Shown one piece after another: positions 6,286-12,386 of a stretch of DNA of 12,386 nt. The notes under the pieces were generated by a model. It made no database searches, had not been told where the DNA came from, and saw only the letters and a list, made by a program, of their open reading frames with translations. How positions within the stretch are numbered: the stretch's first letter is position 1; every line of letters starts with the position of its first letter. Both the position numbers and the translations under genes were made by a program. The DNA comes from UMGS75 sp051872775 (GTDB lineage: Bacteria > Bacillota_I > Bacilli_A > ML615J-28 > CAG-313), in NCBI GenBank assembly GCA_051872775.1, contig JBJEEE010000053.1, forward strand, positions 1-12,386. Reading direction: 5' to 3'.

Positions 6286-6933
6286 TCAATTCCTTTCATA
6301 CCATAATGGATAATTTGTAAATTCTAATTTTTCTTTTGTTATTGGATTATAAAAACTGAGAAAATAAGCATGGAGTTTTATCGGCTTTTGGACAACACTT
6401 CCATAGAGACTATCACCATATAAAGGATGACCAATAGCCGAAAACTGTACTCTAATTTGATGATGACGTCCAGATTCTAGTGTAATTGCAACTAAAGTAT
6501 TATTGTTTATTGCTTTAATAGCTTCATAATGCAAAATCGCAGATTTACCGCCCGACATAACGATTTCTGCCTTTAGCTTATTCTCATTAAAGATAAGATT
6601 ATGAACTAAAGTGTGTTTCCCTTCAAGTGTTCCTTCCACAACAGCTAAATATTTTTTTTCAAACTGATGATTTCTAATCTGTTCACTTAATCGAGATGCT
6701 GCTTTTGAGGTTTTCGCAAAAACCATTAATCCACTTGTCATACGGTCTAAACGATGAACTAAACCTAAATAAACATTATTTGGTTTATTATATTTATTTT
6801 TTAGATACATTTTAACGATGTCAAGCAAAGATTCATCGCCAGTTGCATCACCTTGTGATAAGATACCTTGAGGTTTAACTACAACAATAAGGTGATTATT
6901 TTCATATACTACTTCTAAATCTTGATATGTCAT
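6286..6933 (-). CDS. RluA-family pseudouridine synthase
   Basis: A 215-residue RNA pseudouridine synthase converting uridine to pseudouridine in rRNA or tRNA. The family motif HRLDRMTSGLMVFAKT begins at residue 60, with Asp63 the expected catalytic aspartate; ESGRHHQIRVQFSAIGHPLYGD is the conserved C-terminal motif. There is no N-terminal S4 RNA-binding domain, so it is the compact form, and the exact target cannot be assigned. The ATG at 6933 has GAGG 6 nt upstream and a good promoter at 6960-6987. It is the first gene of a tight four-gene operon with metK, GH4 and a sugar kinase; the TGA stop lies 4 nt before the metK start. Confidence 0.92.
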   Translation of the reverse strand: MTYQDLEVVYENNHLIVVVKPQGILSQGDATGDESLLDIVKMYLKNKYNKPNNVYLGLVHRLDRMTSGLMVFAKTSKAASRLSEQIRNHQFEKKYLAVVEGTLEGKHTLVHNLIFNENKLKAEIVMSGGKSAILHYEAIKAINNNTLVAITLESGRHHQIRVQFSAIGHPLYGDSLYGSVVQKPIKLHAYFLSFYNPITKEKLEFTNYPLWYERN

Positions 6934-6959
6934 TTTTTGCCTCGTTCTTTATTATTTGT

Positions 6960-6987
6960 ATTATACCATATCGTTATTTTTTTGTAA
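6960..6987 (-). promoter_or_regulatory. Promoter of the rluA-like/metK/GH4/kinase operon
   Basis: On the minus strand TTTACA (6987-6982) is followed after 16 nt by TATAAT (6965-6960), with a TGG just before it making an extended -10 box. The predicted start leaves a leader of only about 20 nt, too short for any riboswitch or attenuator. Confidence 0.7.
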
Positions 6988-7122
6988 ATCAATTTAGTTA
7001 GTTAAGTCCTACTTATATCTTTATTATTATATCATAGTTAGCCTAATTATTGTTTTGATTTGATTTTAAAAAATAAATTTGCTATATAAATTTTTCCCAT
7101 TTTATCTAAATATCATCTTTAT

Positions 7123-7158
7123 TATCAAAATAATTGAAAAATTAATATTATTTTGATA
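7123..7158. promoter_or_regulatory. 12-bp perfect inverted repeat over the HTH-gene promoter
   Basis: TATCAAAATAAT at 7123-7134 and its exact complement at 7147-7158 are separated by 12 nt. The left arm touches the -35 box (7134-7139) and the right arm runs into the -10 box (7157-7162). This is the position of an operator, and autoregulation by the HTH protein just downstream is the simplest reading. It could also be a relic transposon end. The surrounding DNA is very AT-rich, which lowers the weight of the match somewhat. Confidence 0.5.
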
Positions 7159-7162
7159 TAAT
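7134..7162 (+). promoter_or_regulatory. Promoter of the solo HTH gene
   Basis: TTGAAA (7134-7139), a 17-nt spacer and a perfect TATAAT (7157-7162) preceded by TGA, an extended -10 box. Transcription should start near 7169. The rest of the interval 6988-7122 is very AT-rich and shows no gene or RNA that I can recognise. Confidence 0.75.
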
Positions 7163-7186
7163 AAATTAAGAAGAAAGGGAGATAAT

Positions 7187-7711
7187 ATGCCGATTATTAA
7201 ACCAAAAATGGTTGAAGTAGTTAATGAAGATGGTACTATTTCACTAGTAGAAGAAAAACCAAAGAAAAAATTATCAAAAATTGAACGTAAAAAACTCCGT
7301 GTTATTACCAAATTAATTGAAGGGGAAATTAATGGAACACAAGCTGCCAAAAAGCTTGGACTAACAACACGTCAAATTAGAAATTTAAAACGTCAAGTTC
7401 TTGAAGAAGGACGCGATGGCGTTATTCATAAAAATAAAAATTATAAACCTTATAATACTTATGATGCAGAAATAAGTACATTTGTATGTAAATTATATCG
7501 TCGTGAATATCGAGGAACAAATTTTAGTGAGTTTGCCCGTATTGTACAAGCCCAATATGGTATTCAAGCTAGTCGCAGCACAATTTATAATTTTTTAAGA
7601 CGAGGTCATATTCGTTCCCCTCAAAGAAAAACAAAGAAAAAGAAAGTTGTTGTTGTAGAAAATGCTACAACACAGAACAATAATCAAACCACAAAGGTTA
7701 ATTCAAAATAA
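7187..7711 (+). CDS. Stand-alone double-HTH protein, resembling the N-terminal half of an ISNCY-type transposase
   Basis: A 174-residue, strongly basic protein. After a charged N-terminus (1-35) there is a first helix-turn-helix with LIEGEINGTQAAKKLGLTTR and QIRNLKRQ (about 43-71), then GVIHKNKNYKP, then a second HTH-like domain FSEFARIVQAQYGIQASRSTIYNFLRRGHIRSP (about 113-145), and a Lys-rich tail. Order and wording match the DNA-binding region of ISNCY-like transposases, but the protein ends where their DDE catalytic domain would begin, and no remnant of that domain follows. The gene has its own promoter, an AAAGGGAG ribosome binding site, a palindrome over the promoter and a terminator at its stop, so it looks maintained, not decayed. 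A domesticated DNA-binding regulator is my inference; its targets are unknown. Confidence 0.7.
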   Translation: MPIIKPKMVEVVNEDGTISLVEEKPKKKLSKIERKKLRVITKLIEGEINGTQAAKKLGLTTRQIRNLKRQVLEEGRDGVIHKNKNYKPYNTYDAEISTFVCKLYRREYRGTNFSEFARIVQAQYGIQASRSTIYNFLRRGHIRSPQRKTKKKKVVVVENATTQNNNQTTKVNSK

Positions 7712-7735
7712 GAGTCTATCTTGGACTCTTTTTAT
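7710..7735 (+). terminator. Intrinsic terminator of the HTH gene
   Basis: AAGAGTC (7710-7716) pairs with GACTCTT (7724-7730) around a 7-nt loop and runs into a T-rich tail. It overlaps the TAA stop of the HTH gene (7709-7711) and separates it from ispG. Confidence 0.8.
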
Positions 7736-7742
7736 TATTTTA

Positions 7743-7751
7743 TGATATAAT
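7743..7751 (+). promoter_or_regulatory. Extended -10 promoter of ispG-nrdG
   Basis: TGA followed by a perfect TATAAT (7746-7751). The nearest -35-like TTGGAC (7721-7726) is 19 nt away and inside the preceding terminator hairpin, so the extended -10 probably carries the promoter. The predicted leader before ispG is about 20 nt. The bases just upstream (ATTATTTT, then GATATAAT after 2 extra nt) resemble the right arm of the palindrome at 7147-7158 and the -10 box next to it. Confidence 0.6.
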
Positions 7752-7777
7752 ATGAACGAAAATTAGGAGTGATAAAA

Positions 7778-8839
7778 TTGCGAAAATGCACTAAAGAAAT
7801 AAAAATTGGAAATGTTATTATTGGTGGAAATCACCCTATCGCCATCCAATCAATGACCAATACCATAACTAAGAATGTTGATGCAACCATAAAGCAAATT
7901 AATGAATTAGCAAATATTGGATGTGAAATCGTAAGAGTTGCGGTACTAGATGAAGATGACGCTTTAGCAATTAAATCTATTAAGGAACATGTTAGTGTTC
8001 CAATTGTTGCGGACATCCATTATGATTACCGTTTAGCCATCCTTGCCATTAAGGCTGGTGCTGATAAGATTAGAATTAATCCAGGTAATATAGGTTCTGC
8101 TGATCGTATTGAAGCTATTATAACTGAGTGTAAAAACTACCATATTCCTATAAGAATTGGGGTAAACAGTGGTTCATTAGAAAAAGATATTTTAATTAAA
8201 TATCAAGGAGCAACGGCTGATGCTTTAGTAGAAAGTATGGAACGTTCCATTAAACTTATTGAATCTTTTTCTTTTTTTGATATTGTATTAAGTATTAAAG
8301 CCACTGATATCGAAACTACTCTTTCAGCAAATAGAATACTTGCAACGAAGTACAACTATCCTATACATTTAGGTTTAACCGAAGCAGGAACTGTTTCATC
8401 CGGAACTATTCGTTCTAGTTATGTTCTTGGTACATTATTAAACGAAGGTATCGGTGATACAATTCGTGTTTCCTTACATGGTAATCCATGTCATGAAATT
8501 CCCGTTTGTAAAGAAATTCTATCAATGTGTCATCTTTATCAAAAGCCAACCTTGATTGTTTGTCCAACTTGTGGAAGAACAATGTATAATATGACCCCCA
8601 TCGTAGATAAAATTGATAAGTATCTAAGTACTATCCATAGTTCAATCAAAGTAGCGATTATGGGGTGTGTTGTTAATGGACCAGGTGAAGCCTCTTCTGC
8701 TGATATCGGGATAGCCGGTGGCAATCACTGTGCAGTTTTATTTAAAAAAGGGAAAATTATAGAAAAAATAGATGAAGCAAATATAGTAAAACGTTTAATT
8801 GAAGAAATAGAAAAAATGGAAGGTGAACAAAATGATTAA
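7778..8839 (+). CDS. ispG: IspG, 4-hydroxy-3-methylbut-2-en-1-yl diphosphate synthase
   Basis: IspG (GcpE) carries out the penultimate step of the MEP isoprenoid pathway, reducing MEcPP to HMBPP with a [4Fe-4S] cluster and electrons from ferredoxin or flavodoxin. The TIM-barrel half carries IAIQSMTNT, VADIHYDYRLA and IRINPGNIG. The C-terminal half has the cluster cysteines in CPTCGRT (Cys262, Cys265) and MGCVVNGPGE (Cys297), with catalytic Glu304. Length, 353 residues, is normal. I chose the TTG at 7778 because AGGAG (7765-7769) lies 8 nt upstream; the in-frame GTG at 7769 overlaps that ribosome binding site. It heads a two-gene operon with nrdG, whose start overlaps its last codons. Confidence 0.96.
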   Translation: MRKCTKEIKIGNVIIGGNHPIAIQSMTNTITKNVDATIKQINELANIGCEIVRVAVLDEDDALAIKSIKEHVSVPIVADIHYDYRLAILAIKAGADKIRINPGNIGSADRIEAIITECKNYHIPIRIGVNSGSLEKDILIKYQGATADALVESMERSIKLIESFSFFDIVLSIKATDIETTLSANRILATKYNYPIHLGLTEAGTVSSGTIRSSYVLGTLLNEGIGDTIRVSLHGNPCHEIPVCKEILSMCHLYQKPTLIVCPTCGRTMYNMTPIVDKIDKYLSTIHSSIKVAIMGCVVNGPGEASSADIGIAGGNHCAVLFKKGKIIEKIDEANIVKRLIEEIEKMEGEQND

Positions 8840-9530
8840 AGATGGATTTTATGGAATGGAAAAAATCTCCCTTCTTGATTATGAAGGATATGTAGTATGC
8901 ACTTTATTTACTAGTGGATGCAATTTTAGATGTCCATGGTGCCATAATGCTCCTCTTGCTTTAAGTATGGTTGATGAACCAATGAATTTTGATGAAATCT
9001 TAGATTATCTAAGTAAAAGAAAAGGAATTATTGATGGTGTTTGTATTACTGGAGGCGAACCAACAATGATGCCAAGTCTCATTACATATATTAAACAAAT
9101 TAAAGCCCTTGGACTATTAGTTAAACTAGATACTAATGGAACAAATCCTCAAGTAGTTAAAACATTAATTGATGAGCATTTGGTTGATTATATAGCTATG
9201 GATATCAAATCAAGTATGGAAAACTATCCCAAAATAACTAATACCGCTGTTATACAGTATGATCGCATTATGACAACAATAAAATTACTAGAGGAGTCTA
9301 ACATTCCCCATGAATTTAGAACTACCTTAATTGAAGAATTTCATACAGAAAATGATATAATTGAGATTGGAAAAATAGTCAAAGGAACGAGAATTTTCTA
9401 TCTACAAAAATATGTGGAAAGAGATTCATGCATTTCCCATGGTTTTCATGAAATCAAAAAAGAGAAGGCTCTCGAATTCAAGAGTCTCCTCGAAAAATAT
9501 ATCAATAAAGTTGAACTAAGGGGCTATTGA
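8832..9530 (+). CDS. nrdG: Anaerobic ribonucleotide reductase activating protein (radical SAM)
   Basis: A 232-residue radical SAM enzyme that installs the glycyl radical on class III ribonucleotide reductase. The CxxxCxxC cluster motif is CNFRCPWC (Cys30, Cys34, Cys37), followed by GGEP (74-77) and DTNG (about 102). It is longer than E. coli NrdG (about 155 residues) and resembles the longer NrdG variants of clostridia and thermophiles. The ATG at 8832 is preceded by AAGG and overlaps the ispG stop by 8 nt; the GTG at 8823 lies in the ribosome binding site. Its likely partner nrdD is encoded convergently about 0.9 kb away with a reductase gene between. A different glycyl radical partner cannot be excluded. 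The 3' end overlaps the trxB-like gene by 7 nt. Confidence 0.9.
   Translation: MIKDGFYGMEKISLLDYEGYVVCTLFTSGCNFRCPWCHNAPLALSMVDEPMNFDEILDYLSKRKGIIDGVCITGGEPTMMPSLITYIKQIKALGLLVKLDTNGTNPQVVKTLIDEHLVDYIAMDIKSSMENYPKITNTAVIQYDRIMTTIKLLEESNIPHEFRTTLIEEFHTENDIIEIGKIVKGTRIFYLQKYVERDSCISHGFHEIKKEKALEFKSLLEKYINKVELRGY
9455..9491 (-). terminator. Terminator-like hairpin for trxB inside the nrdG coding end
   Basis: On the minus strand AGGAGA and CTCTT (9488-9478) pair with GAGAG (9471-9467) and then TCTC plus T residues, with a 6-nt GAATTC loop and a small bulge, followed by a run of six T (9462-9457). It begins about 35 nt past the trxB stop, within nrdG codons for its KKEKALEFKSLLEK segment. Confidence 0.45.
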
Positions 9531-9547
9531 TTTAAATAATTAATAGC
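9523..9547. other. Hairpin at the convergent gene ends
   Basis: GCTATTGATT (9523-9532) pairs with AATTAATAGC (9538-9547) with one wobble and a 5-nt loop. It sits exactly where the stop codons of nrdG and trxB overlap. No strong T run follows on either strand, so it is only a possible aid to termination or mRNA 3'-end stability. Confidence 0.35.
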
Positions 9548-10441
9548 TCTTATTGCTGCAACAGCACCATCTGCAACAGCGGTTGTTACTTGTCTAACCG
9601 CTTTAGTTCGGCAATCACCTGCAACAAATAAACCATCTGTATTAGTGTTTAATAATTCATCACTTATTACATATCCATCCTTGTCAATATTGGCAAGGTT
9701 TTTTATCATATTATTATTAGGTACTTGCCCAATAGCAATAAATACCCCTGTTACTTTAAGATCAAATCTTTGATGATTTAAGGTGTTTTCAAATTCTAAA
9801 CATTCTAATTTATTTTGGCCATGAATGTTACGTAATGAAATATTGTGAATTATTTCAATATTATCTTTTTCACTTAATCGATTAACTAAAACTTGATCAC
9901 CAAAAAATTTATCAAAAAGAGTACAAACATATACTTTTGAACAATAACCACTTAAATCAAGGGCATATTGTAAGGCACTATTTCCATCACCAACCACTGC
10001 TACTTCTTCATTCTTATAGAAAGCTCCATCACATACAGCACAATAGGATAATCCTTTTCCAATCCAATCCTCTTCATGAGGGATACCGATATGACGATGG
10101 GCAGCTCCTGATGCAACGATAACACTTAAAGCCTTATATTCATGATAATTAGTAGTAATAGTAAAAATATTGTCATTTTTTTGAATTGACTCAACTTCTT
10201 CGAGTTCAAACTCAACGCCAAGTTCCATAATTTGATCAAACATTTGCTCAGCTATGCCTTGTCCAGATGAACTTTTAATCGAAGGAAAGTTCTCAACTTT
10301 AGGTGCAAGGGCCATTTGACCACCAAAGTTTTCTTTTTCAAAAATAATAACTTTTTTATCACTTCTTCTGGCGTAAAGGGCAGCTGTCATTCCAGCTGGC
10401 CCCCCGCCTACAATTGCAATATCATATAGATTATTTGGCAT
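9524..10441 (-). CDS. trxB: Thioredoxin reductase-like FAD flavoprotein
   Basis: A 305-residue low-molecular-weight thioredoxin reductase. FAD-binding GGGPAG (12-17), redox pair CAVCDG (Cys134, Cys137), a GDGNSA nucleotide loop (151-156) and the C-terminal GLFVAGDC are present. The HRRxxxR element that binds the NADPH 2'-phosphate is absent: after KVYV the sequence reads CTLFDKFFGDQ. NADH, another nucleotide or a ferredoxin-type donor is therefore possible. The start is uncertain: the ATG at 10441 overlaps the nrdD end by 11 nt and has AAGGA 13 nt upstream, while a TTG at 10450 has the same site 4 nt upstream. The tight coupling to nrdD suggests that its substrate is the CPNC redoxin domain fused to NrdD. 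It converges on nrdG with a 7-nt overlap. Confidence 0.85.
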   Translation of the reverse strand: MPNNLYDIAIVGGGPAGMTAALYARRSDKKVIIFEKENFGGQMALAPKVENFPSIKSSSGQGIAEQMFDQIMELGVEFELEEVESIQKNDNIFTITTNYHEYKALSVIVASGAAHRHIGIPHEEDWIGKGLSYCAVCDGAFYKNEEVAVVGDGNSALQYALDLSGYCSKVYVCTLFDKFFGDQVLVNRLSEKDNIEIIHNISLRNIHGQNKLECLEFENTLNHQRFDLKVTGVFIAIGQVPNNNMIKNLANIDKDGYVISDELLNTNTDGLFVAGDCRTKAVRQVTTAVADGAVAAIRAINYLNQ

Positions 10442-12386
10442 TGTTTTCAATAAATCCTTTAATCAAACTTACATTATCATAAACATCGATGCCATTGTCA
10501 CTTGGAACAAGAAGAGTAGGTGCTCTATGAATATCAAATCTAATTGCTTCTTGTGGATTTTCTTCCGCATCGATTACAACATACTTTATACCTGCTTTAT
10601 CAAGTAATAATTTTGCCATCTTACAGTTTGGACATGTTTTAGTTGTAAATAAAAGCATTTCATTTATTTTTACATCTTGACATTCACATTCAGCTTCATC
10701 ATGTTTATGAATACCTTTACCTTTAATAACAGATCGATCAATTTGATATGTTTTACGTTGTTTGAATTCTTCTGCTTTACCATCATTCCAGTTTTGAACC
10801 GGACGGTAGTATCCCGTAATACGACTATACACTTCCGTTTTTCTACCACATTCAGTACATTTATATACTTCACCATTAATATATCCATGATCAGAACATA
10901 CAGAATAAGTAGGTGAAATCGTATAATAAGGTAAGCGGTAGTTTTCCGCAATCTTTCTTACTAATTTTGCTGTTGCTTCCCATGATGGTAGTTTTTGACC
11001 AAGGAAAACATGGAATACGGTTCCTGATGTGTAAAGAGTTTGTAATTCATCTTGAATATCTAATGCAGTAAAGACATCCTCAGTATATCCAACAGGAAGA
11101 TGAGAACTGTTTGTATAATAAGGAGTTCCACCTTCTTTAGAGGCAGTAATGATATTTGGATATTTTTTAACATCATGTTTTGCAAGACGATATGAAGTTG
11201 ATTCTGCAGGTGTTGCTTCAAGATTATATAAATCGCCATATTCTTCTTGATAATCAGATAGTTTCTCACGCATGAAGTTTAATACTTTTTTAGTAAATTC
11301 TTGTGCATCTTTATTAGTTAAATCTTGGTGTAACCAACATGCATTTAGACATGCTTCATTCATACCAACAAGTCCAATTGTAGAGAAATGATTGTCAAAA
11401 GTACCAAGATAACGTTTCGTATATGGATATAAACCTTCATTTAATAATTTAGTAATTACATTACGTTTAATCTTTAATGAACGAGCCGCAATATTCATCA
11501 TTTTTTCTAGACGTTCAAAAAACTCATTTTCATCTTTAGATAAATAAGCAATTCTAGGCATATTAATTGTAACTACACCTACTGAACCAGTTGATTCACC
11601 ACTACCAAAGAAACCTCCTGATTTCTTTCTTAGTTCACGTAAGTCAAGACGTAAACGACAGCACATACTTCTTACATCACTTGGTTCCATATCACTATTA
11701 ATGTAATTAGAGAAATAAGGAGTACCATATTTTGCGGTCATCTCAAACAATAATTTATTATTTTCGGTTGGAGACCAATCGAAATCACGAGTGATAGAGT
11801 AAGTAGGAATTGGATATTGGAATCCTCTTCCGTTAGCGTCACCTTCAATCATAATTTCAATAAACGCTTTATTTACCATTGCCATTTCTTCAACACAATC
11901 TTTATATTTAAAGTTTTGTTCTTTACCGCCAACAATTGCATTAAGTTCCGCAAGGTCATTTGGCACAGTCCAGTCTAATGTGATATTTGTAAATGGAGCT
12001 TGAGTTCCCCATCTACTTGGAGTATTTACACCATAAACAAATGATTGAATACATTGTTTTACTTCTTTATAACTTAAATTATCAACTTTAACAAATGGTG
12101 CAAGATAAGTATCAAAAGATGAAAAAGCTTGAGCTCCTGCCCATTCATTTTGCATAATACCTAAGAAATTGGTCATTTGATTACATAATGTTGAAAGATG
12201 AGATGCAGGTGCTGAAGTAATCTTACCTGGTACTCCACCTAAACCTTCTTTTATCAATTGTTTCAAACTCCAACCAGCACAATAACCTGTTAACATCGAT
12301 AAGTCATGTATATGGATATCAGCATTACGATGTGCTTGTTCAATCTCCGAGTCATAAATTTCGGATAACCAATAATTTGCGGTAAT
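10431..12386 (-). CDS. nrdD: Class III (anaerobic) ribonucleotide reductase fused to a C-terminal redoxin domain; 5' end outside the window
   Basis: NrdD reduces ribonucleoside triphosphates to dNTPs with a glycyl radical. The reading frame stays open to the window edge, so 651 residues are visible and the N-terminus, including any ATP cone, is missing. Visible: NADIHIHDLSMLTGYCAGWSL near the start; VGVVTINMPRIAYL; STIGLVGMNEACLNACW, the likely thiyl-radical loop; a zinc site CSDHG plus CTECG; and the radical glycine in RITGYYRPVQNW (codon 10814-10812). A linker with a CEC pair then leads to an extra domain of about 80 residues with FTTKTCPNC (Cys codons 10634-10632 and 10625-10623) and the cis-proline-like RAPTLLV, a glutaredoxin/NrdH-like fold. 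This marks a redoxin-dependent enzyme, not a formate-dependent E. coli type. The reductase gene follows with an 11-nt overlap. Confidence 0.95.
   Translation of the reverse strand: MTANYWLSEIYDSEIEQAHRNADIHIHDLSMLTGYCAGWSLKQLIKEGLGGVPGKITSAPASHLSTLCNQMTNFLGIMQNEWAGAQAFSSFDTYLAPFVKVDNLSYKEVKQCIQSFVYGVNTPSRWGTQAPFTNITLDWTVPNDLAELNAIVGGKEQNFKYKDCVEEMAMVNKAFIEIMIEGDANGRGFQYPIPTYSITRDFDWSPTENNKLLFEMTAKYGTPYFSNYINSDMEPSDVRSMCCRLRLDLRELRKKSGGFFGSGESTGSVGVVTINMPRIAYLSKDENEFFERLEKMMNIAARSLKIKRNVITKLLNEGLYPYTKRYLGTFDNHFSTIGLVGMNEACLNACWLHQDLTNKDAQEFTKKVLNFMREKLSDYQEEYGDLYNLEATPAESTSYRLAKHDVKKYPNIITASKEGGTPYYTNSSHLPVGYTEDVFTALDIQDELQTLYTSGTVFHVFLGQKLPSWEATAKLVRKIAENYRLPYYTISPTYSVCSDHGYINGEVYKCTECGRKTEVYSRITGYYRPVQNWNDGKAEEFKQRKTYQIDRSVIKGKGIHKHDEAECECQDVKINEMLLFTTKTCPNCKMAKLLLDKAGIKYVVIDAEENPQEAIRFDIHRAPTLLVPSDNGIDVYDNVSLIKGFIENNAK

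Noticed and set aside
6934..7122. Possible riboswitch or small RNA in the gap upstream of the rluA-like/metK operon
   Set aside because: The operon promoter lies at 6960-6987, leaving a leader of about 20 nt. The rest is very AT-rich with no stable hairpin and T run, so nothing supports an RNA element.
6988..7186. Terminal inverted repeats of an insertion sequence around the HTH gene
   Set aside because: Only one palindrome is present, over the promoter; no matching repeat or target duplication is seen after the gene, where a terminator and the ispG promoter follow directly.
10670..10951. 93-residue minus-strand frame and a plus-strand frame inside nrdD
   Set aside because: Both overlap the zinc and glycyl-radical region of nrdD, which is clearly coding in another frame. 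Their compositions are low in complexity and no start site is supported.
1..12386. CRISPR arrays, tRNA or rRNA genes, prophage attachment sites
   Set aside because: No regularly spaced repeats, no cloverleaf-like sequences with CCA ends and no rRNA-like stretches were seen; the window is almost entirely filled with protein genes.

Overview
The window is AT-rich bacterial DNA, most likely from an anaerobic low-GC Gram-positive bacterium (Bacillota, perhaps an uncultured Bacilli or Erysipelotrichia-like gut lineage). The basis is A-rich ribosome binding sites of the AAGGAG type, TTGACA/TATAAT promoters, an oxygen-sensitive class III ribonucleotide reductase with its radical SAM activase, the MEP isoprenoid enzyme IspG, and Feo ferrous iron uptake. 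TGA is used as a stop (feoA, the RluA-family gene, nrdG), so this is the standard bacterial code, not that of Mycoplasma. The lineage is inference; no rRNA is present.

Layout. (1) 1-429: the start of a probable feoB and feoA on the minus strand, with a strong promoter carrying two copies of a TAGTTAG-N6-CTAACTA palindrome. (2) 430-881: a divergent DtxR/MntR-family metal regulator ending in a long hairpin terminator. (3) 883-2752, minus: an ECF sigma factor and an overlapping membrane anti-sigma factor with an RsgI-like extracytoplasmic domain and a long helical, coiled-coil-like tail. (4) 2840-6933, minus: a tightly packed four-gene operon, RluA-family pseudouridine synthase, metK, GH4 phospho-glycosidase and BadF-type sugar kinase. 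(5) 7187-7711, plus: a stand-alone two-HTH protein resembling the DNA-binding half of an ISNCY-like transposase, with its own promoter, a 12-bp inverted repeat over that promoter and a terminator. (6) 7778-9530, plus: ispG and nrdG, overlapping by 8 nt. (7) 9524 to the window end, minus: nrdD (5' end outside the window) fused to a C-terminal CPNC redoxin domain, overlapped by a thioredoxin reductase-like gene that converges on nrdG with a 7-nt stop-to-stop overlap.

How they work together. NrdD, its fused redoxin, the adjacent flavoprotein and the convergent NrdG make a nearly self-contained anaerobic dNTP module: radical activation by NrdG and probable disulfide re-reduction by the reductase and redoxin. 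The Feo genes and regulator form an iron homeostasis unit that would also serve the Fe-S enzymes IspG and NrdG. The GH4 enzyme and kinase suggest that both halves of an imported phospho-disaccharide are recovered. The sigma/anti-sigma pair probably senses an envelope or extracellular signal by regulated proteolysis.

The least ordinary items are the solo transposase-like regulator with its palindromic promoter site, the RsgI-like anti-sigma paired with a short ECF sigma factor, and the reductase that lacks the usual NADPH-binding arginine motif. I found no tRNA, rRNA, CRISPR array or intact insertion sequence.
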